64,000 nt of DNA. It comes from Pseudobutyrivibrio sp. (GTDB taxonomy: Bacteria > Bacillota > Clostridia > Lachnospirales > Lachnospiraceae). The position numbers and the translations under genes are program-made. The notes beneath the pieces were generated by a model. It made no database searches, was not told the DNA's origin, and was given only the letters and a program-made list of their open reading frames with translations. The stretch lies in contig NZ_JAFUSK010000028.1 in assembly GCF_017471675.1 (NCBI RefSeq), forward strand, positions 1 to 64,000, read 5' to 3'. Of this stretch, positions 36,981-45,962 are shown one piece after another. Each line of letters begins with the position of its first letter. The stretch's first letter is position 1.

Positions 36981-37009
36981 TAGGTTTTTGTTTTTCATCA
37001 GAAAAACAA
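36981..37009. repeat. Dispersed hairpin repeat (AGGTTTTTG family), copy 2
   Basis: This stretch is nearly identical to 10696-10724. Here TTTTGTTTTTC pairs with GAAAAACAAAA around ATCA; the left flank AACCTATAGGTT forms a small palindrome that replaces the right arm of copy 1. Confidence 0.65.
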
Positions 37010-37088
37010 AAAAATGATAGAAATGTCACACAATTATACTTAATAAGTGTTAAAATAATACACAACATAATATTTTTTAGGAGGAACT

Positions 37089-37949
37089 ATGGGGAAGAAA
37101 ATAGGATTTCGTAAACTATGTTTTGGAGTTTTTGTATTTGCAATGGCACTTGTATTTGCACCTAAGATGAATGCTGAGGCTGCAACAAATGATGAACTTC
37201 AGGTGGTTGCCAAGATATTCGATGCTAATTATTATGCAATGATGTACCCTGATGTGGCAGCCAGAGGAAATGGAAGTCCACTATATTTGCTAAACCATTA
37301 TATTTATCACGGTGTAAATGAAGGCAGAAATGCCAGCGCATATTTTAACGCTACAGATTATAAAAACAGATATCCTGATTTGGTTGCCCTTTATGGAGAT
37401 AATATGCTGGCATATGCAGTACATTATGGCACTGCAGGCATTGCAGAGGGAAGGGATGGAACACCAGCCGCAGGAGTGGTAGAGGTGGTTCCACCAACTA
37501 ATGTAAAGCTTCTTGGAGTGTATTGTACTGATTATGATGCCACTGCTCCAAGAGGAAGCAATATAGCAAGGGCTGCAAAGAATATCGGTGTCAAAGTGTT
37601 AGCACCAGGTAAGGTATTTTCTGTATCTAATACCATAGGTCCTAGAACAACGGCTAATGGCTTTGTGGAGGCACCAGTGTTTATAGCTAAGCAACATGCC
37701 ATGGGCTTAGGAGGTGGCGTTTGCCAGGTGTCATCTACGATATATGCGGCTACTAAGATGGCAGGAATAAATGCCTTGGAAAGACATCCTCATTCCCTTC
37801 CAGTTTATTACCTGCCAGAGGGATGGGATGCTACAATTTCCTGGGGCTCTCTTGATATGCGATTTGCAAATCCTTATGATACCAACATGCTTGTATGTGT
37901 TTCGGCAGAAACAGGTAAGCTGACAGCGGCGTTATATTTGGAAAATTAA
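37089..37949 (+). CDS. VanW family surface protein
   Basis: The protein has 286 residues. A signal peptide ends near NAEAA (about residue 30). Residues about 35-120 hold a repeat of the kind YDANYYAMMYPDVAARG ... YLLNHYIYHGVNEGRNAS, followed by a second copy with YKNRYPDL, a module often found in Clostridial wall proteins. The VanW domain (about 140-286) carries GKVFSVSNTIGPRTTANGF, GGGVCQVSSTIYAA and ERHPHSLPVYYLPEG. VanW occurs in some vancomycin clusters but its activity is not established and no van genes are here. GGAGG precedes the ATG. Confidence 0.88.
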   Translation: MGKKIGFRKLCFGVFVFAMALVFAPKMNAEAATNDELQVVAKIFDANYYAMMYPDVAARGNGSPLYLLNHYIYHGVNEGRNASAYFNATDYKNRYPDLVALYGDNMLAYAVHYGTAGIAEGRDGTPAAGVVEVVPPTNVKLLGVYCTDYDATAPRGSNIARAAKNIGVKVLAPGKVFSVSNTIGPRTTANGFVEAPVFIAKQHAMGLGGGVCQVSSTIYAATKMAGINALERHPHSLPVYYLPEGWDATISWGSLDMRFANPYDTNMLVCVSAETGKLTAALYLEN

Positions 37950-38024
37950 TTAAATTTAACAGTAGATAAATAACTTAAACCATGCTATAATCACTCTAGT
38001 TTTTTAGATATAGAGGGAATAATA

Positions 38025-39623
38025 TTGGAAGAGTTACGTAGTAAGCAGTCTCCAGAAGTTGTGGAGCTGGTAAAGAAAATTGATAATGTACGAGGCACAA
38101 ATCCTGAAAAGCACTTGGATTTAGCCTGCGATTTGTTTGATTTGGCATGTGAATGCGGAAATGAAGATTTGAAGAATTACGCAAGCTGCATGCTTGGCGA
38201 TGCATGCTGTAAAAATGGTGATTTTTCTCAGGGTTTATATTATCTTTCCGCTGGTGTGCAGGCAGTGTCCAAGACTGATGAATATCAGCTTACATGCCGT
38301 TGCTGCAATGAGCTTGGCATTATTTTTAGAAGTGAGAGCCATTTCATCACAGCTGAGGAGTATTTTATCAATTGTATAGAAATTGCAAGGGCTAACCGCC
38401 TGTATTCAGATGAAGCGGTGGCTTGCTCCAATTTCGCATCTTTGTGCTATGAAATGGATGCGGCATTTCAGGCATTAGAATATAGCTATAGAGCTATAGA
38501 ATGTTGTACTTTTATTGAGGATGAAGAGCTTAAGAATACCTTTATGGTTACAAACTATGCTTTTATAGTGAAGCTCTATGTGGAATTAGGGGAAAACGAG
38601 AAGGCTGATGAAAGCTTTGTTGAGATGGAGAAAATAATTAAGAATTATCCTGATTTCAACGATAACTTAAGTATTTTGTTAGCTCGTTTATATTATTTTA
38701 GATTTAGAAAAGATGACCTTAACGGCAAGATTTTCAAGCAAAAATGTTTAGATGCATTCTATTCCTGCGATGATTGTATTTTGTATTTTGATGAGACTAA
38801 GGCTTTAATCAGTCTTATGATGGAAGATAACGAGTATGCTGAGCTTGAAAAAATGTTTGAGCATATTGAAAAGATTGTTCCTAAACAGGATTGTGTTGAT
38901 TTGCATCTATATATAGAAAACTGTCGAGTTGTGATTTATCAGACAGTTGGGGATGATAAAAAGCTTATGAAGAGCTTAAATAGCTATCATCTATATAGCG
39001 AGCAAAAGAATGAGGATAGTAAGAGATCCTTTCTTGCAAATATACGTCTTCGCTCGGAGCTTGCCCAGGAGAAGACACAGAATCTATTCCTGCTTGCGGC
39101 AGCGGAGACAGATTCGCTTACAGGTATTGCAAATAGGCTTAAGATGAATGCTGTTGTAGACGAGCTGTTTGAGATGGCCAATAAGGAGCAAAAACATCTT
39201 GGCGTAGAGATGATGGACGTAGATTATTTCAAAGAAGTAAATGATACCTACGGTCATTCTAAGGGGGACGAGCTTCTTGTATCGCTGGCAAATGTATTAA
39301 AGAAAATCACTGATAACAAGATTTTTGTTGCCAGATATGGCGGTGATGAGTTTGTAATATTCTATTATGATATGACAGATGCAGAAATAATAGAAAAGGC
39401 TCATTTGATAAAAGAATCTATCAAAAACACCAGTGAGAAAATGGGGCTTAAGGGTGTTTCGGTGTCACAGGGTATCGTTAATCATGTGCCACGCCCTCTT
39501 AACAGAGCATGGGATTATCTGAATGCAGCAGATTTAACTCTTTATTTTGTCAAGAACCATGGTAAGGACAATGTAAGGCTTGTGCATAGAGCAACAGATT
39601 TAGAAAATCAAGACTGGAAGTAA
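38025..39623 (+). CDS. TPR-like sensor plus GGDEF diguanylate cyclase
   Basis: The protein has 532 residues. The first 350 are helical repeats of TPR type (pairs such as CRCCNELGIIFRSESHFITAEEYFINC), with no membrane segment, so it is cytoplasmic. A short coiled coil leads to the GGDEF domain (about 360-520): DSLTGIANRL, MDVDYFKEVNDTYGHSKGDELL and the intact active site ARYGGDEFVIF. I see no Arg-x-x-Asp inhibitory site five residues before GGDEF, so product inhibition may be absent. The start is a TTG at 38025 with AGAGGG eight bases upstream; no Met follows for many codons. Confidence 0.88.
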   Translation: MEELRSKQSPEVVELVKKIDNVRGTNPEKHLDLACDLFDLACECGNEDLKNYASCMLGDACCKNGDFSQGLYYLSAGVQAVSKTDEYQLTCRCCNELGIIFRSESHFITAEEYFINCIEIARANRLYSDEAVACSNFASLCYEMDAAFQALEYSYRAIECCTFIEDEELKNTFMVTNYAFIVKLYVELGENEKADESFVEMEKIIKNYPDFNDNLSILLARLYYFRFRKDDLNGKIFKQKCLDAFYSCDDCILYFDETKALISLMMEDNEYAELEKMFEHIEKIVPKQDCVDLHLYIENCRVVIYQTVGDDKKLMKSLNSYHLYSEQKNEDSKRSFLANIRLRSELAQEKTQNLFLLAAAETDSLTGIANRLKMNAVVDELFEMANKEQKHLGVEMMDVDYFKEVNDTYGHSKGDELLVSLANVLKKITDNKIFVARYGGDEFVIFYYDMTDAEIIEKAHLIKESIKNTSEKMGLKGVSVSQGIVNHVPRPLNRAWDYLNAADLTLYFVKNHGKDNVRLVHRATDLENQDWK

Positions 39624-39668
39624 GGTTTTGACTTTTACCAGCAATATTATTAAAATATGTAGTAATTA

Positions 39669-39696
39669 GACAGAAGGCGATTTTTAGTCTTCTGTC
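39669..39696 (+). terminator. Hairpin between the GGDEF gene and tdk
   Basis: GACAGAAG (39669-39676) pairs perfectly with CTTCTGTC (39689-39696). The flank AATTTATG is only weakly T-rich, so it may be a leader hairpin of tdk as well as a terminator. Confidence 0.5.
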
Positions 39697-39722
39697 AATT
39701 TATGTAAAGGGGAATATATGCT

Positions 39723-40304
39723 ATGGCAAAGCTGTACTACTATTATGGTGCAATGGGTTCGTCAAAGACTGCTAATGCACTGATGACACATTTCAATTAC
39801 GAGGAGGTTGGGCAAAGTGCGCTTCTTGTTAAGCCTAAGCTTGACACACGTGATGGAGAGCGTATAGTACGCTCTAGAATCGGTCTTCAGAATGAATGTG
39901 TTTTTCTTGAAGATTTAATTGAAATGGATGAGCAGGAAATCAAAAAATACGATTGTATTATCGTTGATGAGGTACAGTTTGCAACACCTGAGCAGGTAGA
40001 TTATCTTTCAGATATTGTTGATTTCATGGATGTACCTGTAGTTGCTTATGGCCTTAGGGCTGATTTTAGAAATAAGCTGTTTCCGGGTTCTGAGAGGCTG
40101 ATTGCTATAGCTGATGTTATTCACGAGGTTAAGACTGTCTGCTGGTGTGGTCACAAGGCAACCTGCAATTGTAGGTATAATGAGAACGGTATTGTTCGTT
40201 CAGGCCCACAGGTAATGCTAGGTGCTAATGATTCATATATTGCATTATGCCGTAAGCATTTTAAGCTAGGACAGTTAGCCCCAAGCGAGAAAGAGGAGTG
40301 CTAA
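39723..40304 (+). CDS. tdk: Thymidine kinase, type II
   Basis: The enzyme (193 residues) phosphorylates thymidine for salvage. It opens with KLYYYYGAMGSSKTANALM, the type II P-loop with Ser in place of the Gly before Lys. Walker B is CIIVDEVQFATPEQV, followed by VVAYGLRADFRNKLFPGS, the lasso/substrate region, and the zinc Cys pairs in CWCGHKATCNCRY. The ATG at 39723 is preceded by AAAGGGGAA. The stop overlaps the next start (TAATG). Confidence 0.92.
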   Translation: MAKLYYYYGAMGSSKTANALMTHFNYEEVGQSALLVKPKLDTRDGERIVRSRIGLQNECVFLEDLIEMDEQEIKKYDCIIVDEVQFATPEQVDYLSDIVDFMDVPVVAYGLRADFRNKLFPGSERLIAIADVIHEVKTVCWCGHKATCNCRYNENGIVRSGPQVMLGANDSYIALCRKHFKLGQLAPSEKEEC

Positions 40305-42292
40305 TGACATTTAGTTTATCAATCACATTGATATTTTGGGCTTTTATTGCAATATGGATACAGATTCCAGGAATGCTTTTTGAGGAGCTGCTTTTGCCAA
40401 GGCGATTAAAGCTTGCAACCAGGTTGCTTGCGGCATTTTTTATTGGCTTCATTTACACAGCTACTTTGTATTTTGTGGAGTCCATGTTTAAGCTTAACGG
40501 CCTTATTATGCTGGCAGGTCCAATTACTTCTGTTGTTGCAATAATTGTTTATATCAAAAAGGGACGCCCATCATTTTACAATGCAGGAGAACATTTCAGG
40601 TGGACTGGGATAATTATATTTGGATTTATTTATTTAGCTTCAGTCCTTAATTTCCAGCTAAAATATATTGGTGCATTCAGCGGACAGACTATTCAGGTTT
40701 ACCATGATTATCTGTTCCACACTGGAAATATCGTATCTCTTAGCAGATCGTTTCCTAACACTGATATTCGTATAAATGGTCTTACATTCTATTACCATTA
40801 TTTTTACGAATTAATATTTGCCATGTGCAAGCACATATTTAAGATGGATGCATTTAGGCTGTACATGAATGGAAATGCCCTTATGTGCGCACTGCCAACA
40901 AGCCTTAGCATGCTTGTTATAGGCGAAAGAATACGAGAATGCAAAATTATACATAGATTTAACTATTTTGTTTATTGCGCTGGTATTCTGGCTTCATGTA
41001 TTTGTATCATGCCGCTTAATATTGTTGGCTTTAAGCTGCCATTCTCTTGGCTTGATAATCATTTGTTTAGCAACGCCAATGCACTTGGTATGGCTATGTC
41101 ATTATCTATATTGGTGGTAGATATACTTGTAGAGGTATGGTACGACAAATTAGATGGCAGGGTTCTAATAGCAATATATCTGTTGTTTGCAGTAGCTACA
41201 GGCTTTAAAGGCACTACAGGAATTCTTCTTGTGGCCATCACATGGTCGGTTTTTATTATCGAGGCTATTATCCTTAAAAGCTTTCATTTACCAAGATTTT
41301 TGTATGCCTTAACAGGTACAGTAGGTTTTGTGCTTACATATATTGTAGTTACCGTAGGGCTTAATGCTTCTGGAGCTAATAACAGGGCTATGCAAATATC
41401 TCCAGAGGGTACTATTGAAGCCAGCAGAATAGGGCAGGTTATCACAAAGCTGGGCTTCGATTACATGTCTTTCCCATGGGTGATTATTGCAGTTATAGTA
41501 TGTGGCATTTGTATTGTTGGTCCACTTTTATTGCCATTTATCGGGTTTACTGTTGAGAAATTTAACACTCTCATTAAGGATGGGGTTATCGGAGAGATAT
41601 TTGACTGGTTTGCCATTGGCTCCATAATTATGGGAGTTATTGGTTTTTGCTTTATAAGCGTGCCAGGATTGTCTCAAGGGTATTTTGTTATAACAAACGC
41701 TGGATTTATTTTCTATTGCGCAATCAAATATATAGTGGAGCACCGCAAGACTTTCATTTCGTATTTTACTATGGTATTTTTGTGTATAGGAACCCTGTTT
41801 GTTGCAGTTGATTTGGCATATTTTTGCTACGATGATGTTAAGCAAAATGCTGTTTTTAATAAAGAGGCTGGTGATGAACCAAGCTTAGTATCAAAGGATA
41901 CATTAGAGGCCTATTTATGGCTTAGAGACAACACTGATGAAAATGCTCTTGTGGCAGTTGATAGATTGTCGGAAGAGACAGATTACAGAAGCATTTATTT
42001 CTACTGTAGTGCCTTTTCTGAAAGACAGTGTTATCTTGAAGGCTACGATTATTCAGATGTAACTAAAAGACAGATAGAGGCTATGCTTTCTATCAACGAA
42101 AAGTTCTACAGCAACAATCCAGCTGAAGCAGAGACAGCGCTGAATATGAATAATATAAATTACCTGGTTGTTACTAAAATGGGACATCCTGATTACAAGG
42201 CAAAAAGTCCAATGCTTAAATTAGTATTTGAAAATGATGAAGTGAGCATTTATAGTGTTAGATGCAACGATGGACTTTCAGCCGTTAAATAG
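40304..42292 (+). CDS. Polytopic membrane protein, GT-C glycosyltransferase-like
   Basis: The protein has 662 residues and about a dozen or more hydrophobic segments over the first 520, ending in an outer C-terminal domain (about 540-662) with EAYLWLRDNTDENALVAVDR, a pattern seen in lipid-linked sugar transferases of the GT-C fold. The first outer loop, INGLTFYYHYFYELIFAMCK, holds the aromatic/His cluster of such proteins, though the usual acidic pair is not clear. It opens the polysaccharide block and overlaps tdk by one base. GGAG lies before the ATG at 40304. Confidence 0.7.
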   Translation: MTFSLSITLIFWAFIAIWIQIPGMLFEELLLPRRLKLATRLLAAFFIGFIYTATLYFVESMFKLNGLIMLAGPITSVVAIIVYIKKGRPSFYNAGEHFRWTGIIIFGFIYLASVLNFQLKYIGAFSGQTIQVYHDYLFHTGNIVSLSRSFPNTDIRINGLTFYYHYFYELIFAMCKHIFKMDAFRLYMNGNALMCALPTSLSMLVIGERIRECKIIHRFNYFVYCAGILASCICIMPLNIVGFKLPFSWLDNHLFSNANALGMAMSLSILVVDILVEVWYDKLDGRVLIAIYLLFAVATGFKGTTGILLVAITWSVFIIEAIILKSFHLPRFLYALTGTVGFVLTYIVVTVGLNASGANNRAMQISPEGTIEASRIGQVITKLGFDYMSFPWVIIAVIVCGICIVGPLLLPFIGFTVEKFNTLIKDGVIGEIFDWFAIGSIIMGVIGFCFISVPGLSQGYFVITNAGFIFYCAIKYIVEHRKTFISYFTMVFLCIGTLFVAVDLAYFCYDDVKQNAVFNKEAGDEPSLVSKDTLEAYLWLRDNTDENALVAVDRLSEETDYRSIYFYCSAFSERQCYLEGYDYSDVTKRQIEAMLSINEKFYSNNPAEAETALNMNNINYLVVTKMGHPDYKAKSPMLKLVFENDEVSIYSVRCNDGLSAVK

Positions 42293-42309
42293 AGGTTTGG
42301 TAGAAAAGA

Positions 42310-43119
42310 ATGATAAAAGATATTATTTCAAACAAAAAGCTTATAGCAAAGCTTGCAAAGAACGATTTTAAACAGAATTTTGCAGGCTCTACATTAGGTG
42401 TTATCTGGGCATTTGTTCAGCCTGTTATCACGGTGCTTGTGTACTGGATAGTTTTTGACAAGGCTCTTAATCAGGGGACACAGGGCACTAAGGCAGGAAT
42501 ATCAGCACCCTTTGTTTTTTGGCTGTCTGCCGGTATTGTACCTTGGTTTTATTTTAGCGAGGTATTATCTGCAGGAACCATAGTGCTTCATGAATATAAT
42601 TACCTTGTTAAAAAGGTAGTGTTCCCAATCAATGTACTACCTTTTGTAAAATCCATTTCATCGGTATTTGTACATGGCTTCTTTGCGCTGTTTACATTGA
42701 TTGTAGGCTTGCTTTATGGCTTTGGAATCACACCATACATTTTGCAGCTTATTTATTATTTTGTGGCAATGATGGCTCTTGTAATAGGACTTATCTATTT
42801 GACCAGCGCACTTTGCGTTTTTTTCAAGGATATGGCTCAGCTAGTAAATATATTCTTACAGGTAGGCATTTGGGCTACACCAATTATGTGGAACTTTGAT
42901 ACTATGGTTGATAAGATACCAAGATGGCTTGTTATTTTACTACAGCTCAACCCTATGTATTACATCACAAGCGGTTACCGTGACAGCTTTATATCTCAGA
43001 CCGGCTTTTGGACTAAGCCATGGCTTACACTTTACTTTTGGTGTTTTACAATAGTTGTATTTGCAATAGGAACTCATGTGTTTAGAAAGCTTCAGCCTCA
43101 GTTTGCAGATGCTTTATAG
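42310..43119 (+). CDS. ABC-2 permease for surface polysaccharide export (Wzm/TagG-like)
   Basis: The protein has 269 residues and six helices. The N-terminus LIAKLAKNDFKQNFAGSTLGVIWAFVQPVITVLVYWIVF is the typical amphipathic region and first helix of Wzm/TagG proteins, and NPMYYITSGYRDSF near the C-terminus is also characteristic. Its ATPase partner is the Wzt-like gene at 46850, more than 3.7 kb downstream, with lipid genes between. A terminator follows directly. Confidence 0.9.
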   Translation: MIKDIISNKKLIAKLAKNDFKQNFAGSTLGVIWAFVQPVITVLVYWIVFDKALNQGTQGTKAGISAPFVFWLSAGIVPWFYFSEVLSAGTIVLHEYNYLVKKVVFPINVLPFVKSISSVFVHGFFALFTLIVGLLYGFGITPYILQLIYYFVAMMALVIGLIYLTSALCVFFKDMAQLVNIFLQVGIWATPIMWNFDTMVDKIPRWLVILLQLNPMYYITSGYRDSFISQTGFWTKPWLTLYFWCFTIVVFAIGTHVFRKLQPQFADAL

Positions 43120-43158
43120 AAGCTTGCAAGGAAAGTACAATACGGAATATTTAATAAA

Positions 43159-43189
43159 AAATGCTCGAGGATTTCGGGCATTTTTTTTA
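43159..43189 (+). terminator. Rho-independent terminator
   Basis: AATGC and CGA on the left pair with TCG and GCATT on the right around the tip, followed by eight T (43181-43188). Confidence 0.8.
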
Positions 43190-43257
43190 TGTTAGCTTTA
43201 TGCGAGGTATGGGATTTAGTGGTAAAATATAGATAGCTAGAGAGAGGGGGCTTGCGT

Positions 43258-44079
43258 ATGGGGAATAAACATTTTTTTAAAGTAGGGAGAACGTTAGCTG
43301 TCAGCTTAGTTGCCTTGCTTTGTTCTTTTATGGTCGCAAATGAATTCTTCTACTTACCCGCTGATGCAGATGAGGATATTGTGGTTCAGATTGTAGCACA
43401 TCGTGGCTATTCTGGTGCCTATCCAGAAAATACCCTCAGTGCATTTGCTGGAGCCTACGCATGCGGAGCTAAGACAGTAGAATTCGATGTTAGAAAGACC
43501 AAGGATGGGGAGCTTGTGATTTATCATGATGATACCTTGGAAAGGCTAACAGGAGACAAGACCACAGTTGCAGATCACACATACCAGGAGCTATTACAAT
43601 TAGATGCGGGGGAATGGTTTGATAAGGATTACAGATGTGAGCGTATTCCTACATTAGACCAGGCATTAGATCTGTTAAGCACCACAAATATGCGAGTGTT
43701 CTGCGAACTAAAAAATATCGGAGATGACCCGGATTTTGCAAAGCAGGTATACGACAAATGCGCGCAGTATGATATGCTAGGCCGAATTGTATTTTTGTCA
43801 TTTAACTACGATTATTTGTCAACAATCAAAGAGCTTAATTCAAATCAACCGATTATGTTATTGGCATCATTTGGTAAATCCACATTACCTGCAAAGTATC
43901 CGGCAGAGTACTATGGAGTCAACATGAAGACTCTCACTCCAAAAACTATCAAGGCTATTCATGAAGCAGGCAGCAAGGTGTATACATATGCACCACAGAA
44001 TAAGGGGCAAATGCTTTCCCTTCAACGCCTAGGTGTGGATGGGGTGATAACTGATTACGCCGATATGAGCGCATTGTAA
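43258..44079 (+). CDS. Membrane-anchored glycerophosphodiester phosphodiesterase
   Basis: The protein has 273 residues. An N-terminal hydrophobic segment (about 12-30) acts as signal or anchor, so the enzyme works outside. The GDPD barrel starts with VAHRGYSGAYPENTLSAF, where the first catalytic His and Arg lie, followed by the metal Glu-x-Asp in VEFDVRKTKDGELVIYHDD with the second His. Such enzymes release glycerol-3-phosphate from lipid-derived diesters or teichoic acids. The ATG at 43258 is chosen by GGGGG seven bases before it, over a TTG at 43252. Confidence 0.88.
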   Translation: MGNKHFFKVGRTLAVSLVALLCSFMVANEFFYLPADADEDIVVQIVAHRGYSGAYPENTLSAFAGAYACGAKTVEFDVRKTKDGELVIYHDDTLERLTGDKTTVADHTYQELLQLDAGEWFDKDYRCERIPTLDQALDLLSTTNMRVFCELKNIGDDPDFAKQVYDKCAQYDMLGRIVFLSFNYDYLSTIKELNSNQPIMLLASFGKSTLPAKYPAEYYGVNMKTLTPKTIKAIHEAGSKVYTYAPQNKGQMLSLQRLGVDGVITDYADMSAL

Positions 44080-44105
44080 AATTTAATATGGAGCAACGCG
44101 TAGAA

Positions 44106-44145
44106 AGCGGACATGCACTAAAGAATAGTGCTTGCCCGCTTTTTA
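44106..44145 (+). terminator. Imperfect hairpin terminator after the GDPD gene
   Basis: AGCGG with GCACT on the left pairs with AGTGC and CCGCT on the right (44106-44140) with a small internal loop, followed by TTTTTATAAA. Confidence 0.65.
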
Positions 44146-44241
44146 TAAAATTTAAGGAAATAAAAGTGAAACGCTATTTGTCCAACGGGGGTCAATATGA
44201 TAAAGTTAATTAGAAAATAAATTAAAGAAAAAATAAGATAT

Positions 44242-45273
44242 ATGAAAAAAGAAAATGCAAAAAAGTTTTTTTGGATGTGCTTCACACTGGTTCTTTCGGT
44301 TTTAACGGTATGGGCTCTGTTAAAACAAAGTGAGAGTATGTCTGTAGAAACATTAATTAACAAAATTGAAGATGCAAATAAAGCCTGGATTGCCATATCC
44401 ATGCTTTCAGCATTGAGCTACATCATATTTGAAGGGGTAGCCCTTTGCTCTATCTTAAAGGGAATTGGCTGCAAGACTCATTTTTTGAGCGGTTTATTGT
44501 ACAGTACATCGGATGTTTATTTTTCTGCTGTAACACCATCTGCTACCGGTGGACAGCCGGCCAGCGCTTATTTTATGGTGAAAGATGGTATTGGCGCAGG
44601 GGTAGCATCTGCGGCATTAATCCTTAATTTGATGATGTACAATGCTGCTATTATTTTCCTGGGGATTGTTGCAATCATTGTGAATCCTAAGGTGCTTCTG
44701 AGCTTTCATACTACAGCTAAGATATTCATAATTCTTGGATTTGTAGGATTAACTTTATTAAGCCTAATATTTTTGGCTATTCTAAAGGGCGGTGATAGGG
44801 TATTCTCAGGTATCAGGCGGATTATGAACTATCTTCATGATAAAAAGCTAATCCATCATTTTGATAGAAGGATTAAGAAGCTTGATAAGATAGAAGAAGA
44901 TTACGCTAATTGTGTGGGGCTTATTGCCAATAAAAAGGCAATTATGGCGAAGGCTTTTTTCTGGAATGTTCTACAAAGAGCAGGGCAGATTATGGTGCCT
45001 GCATTCGCGTTTATAGCTATGGGCGGTGACAAATCCATGACAGGGCTTATGTTTTCAAAGCAATGCCTCATTACAATCGGTTACAATTATGTTCCTATTC
45101 CAGGCGCATTAGGAATAGCAGATTATTTGATGATTGATGGATTTTCTAGTATTATGTCTAAAGGCGCTGCATTTGAACTGGATATGATTAGCCGAGGTAT
45201 GACTTTTTATATCTGTGTCACAGTCAGCGGAATAATAACACTAATAGGATATATAAAGGGGAAAATTGTATGA
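44242..45273 (+). CDS. Lysylphosphatidylglycerol synthase-type transmembrane protein
   Basis: The protein has 343 residues and about eight hydrophobic segments. The family pattern (flippase half of MprF, UPF0104) is seen in SDVYFSAVTPSATGGQPASAYFM, the conserved re-entrant stretch, and FVPIPGALGIADYLMI near the C-terminus (here NYVPIPGALGIAD). There is no synthase domain, so it may move a lipid across the membrane. It overlaps pssA by four bases, which ties it to phospholipid synthesis. Confidence 0.85.
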   Translation: MKKENAKKFFWMCFTLVLSVLTVWALLKQSESMSVETLINKIEDANKAWIAISMLSALSYIIFEGVALCSILKGIGCKTHFLSGLLYSTSDVYFSAVTPSATGGQPASAYFMVKDGIGAGVASAALILNLMMYNAAIIFLGIVAIIVNPKVLLSFHTTAKIFIILGFVGLTLLSLIFLAILKGGDRVFSGIRRIMNYLHDKKLIHHFDRRIKKLDKIEEDYANCVGLIANKKAIMAKAFFWNVLQRAGQIMVPAFAFIAMGGDKSMTGLMFSKQCLITIGYNYVPIPGALGIADYLMIDGFSSIMSKGAAFELDMISRGMTFYICVTVSGIITLIGYIKGKIV

Positions 45274-45962
45274 TAGGCGTATACGATTACACGGTGATTT
45301 TGACTTATCTATCAACACTGTCAGGTGTGGTAGGTATCATTGTTACCATGACAGGTATGGGACATCCATATTGTGGTACATTATTTTTGATGTTCTCAGG
45401 TCTGTTGGACGGTCTTGATGGCAAGGTGGCTCGAACCAAAAAGAATCGTTCGGATATGGAAAAGGAGTTTGGAGTTCAGATTGATTCTCTATCGGATTTG
45501 ATTTGCTTTGGTGTGCTACCGGCATCCATAGGTATAGCTCAGCTCAGAGTTAGCGGTATTTTGGTAGATTTGGGCAGAGGTGTGGATATGCAGGAGAACA
45601 GATCTTTAGTGCTATTGCTTATCACTATTGCGGCGGTTTATGTGCTGGCGGCTCTTATTCGTTTGGCATATTTTAACTCCACGGCTGATGAAAGAGCAGA
45701 AGAGGCACTTATTAAGGGTAAGTCTTATTTTACAGGTCTTCCTGTTACTGCAGCTGCCCTTATTTTTCCACTTACATTGGTGGCACATTGGTTTACCAGG
45801 GCGGATCTTACAGTATTCTACTTTTGGGTAATGCTTGTTGTAGCAATGTTGTTTATCGGCAATTTTAAGGTTCCAAAGCCTAATAAGAAGCAGTTTGCCA
45901 TTATATTATTAATTGGATTTATAGAATTAGTAGCCACTTTACTAATCTTATTGTATGAGTAA
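45270..45962 (+). CDS. pssA: CDP-diacylglycerol-serine O-phosphatidyltransferase (PssA type)
   Basis: The protein has 230 residues and about six helices. The CDP-alcohol phosphatidyltransferase motif D-G-x2-A-R-x8-G-x3-D-x3-D is complete in GLDGKVARTKKNRSDMEKEF followed by GVQIDSLSDL (about residues 48-80). The segment DLICFGVLPA is typical for PssA. The next gene is phosphatidylserine decarboxylase, starting right after the stop codon, so the pair makes phosphatidylethanolamine, which makes serine the likely alcohol. Confidence 0.9.
   Translation: MIGVYDYTVILTYLSTLSGVVGIIVTMTGMGHPYCGTLFLMFSGLLDGLDGKVARTKKNRSDMEKEFGVQIDSLSDLICFGVLPASIGIAQLRVSGILVDLGRGVDMQENRSLVLLLITIAAVYVLAALIRLAYFNSTADERAEEALIKGKSYFTGLPVTAAALIFPLTLVAHWFTRADLTVFYFWVMLVVAMLFIGNFKVPKPNKKQFAIILLIGFIELVATLLILLYE

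Noticed and set aside
37089..37949. Vancomycin resistance determinant
   Set aside because: VanW alone is common in susceptible Clostridia; no vanH, vanA or vanX type genes are present.
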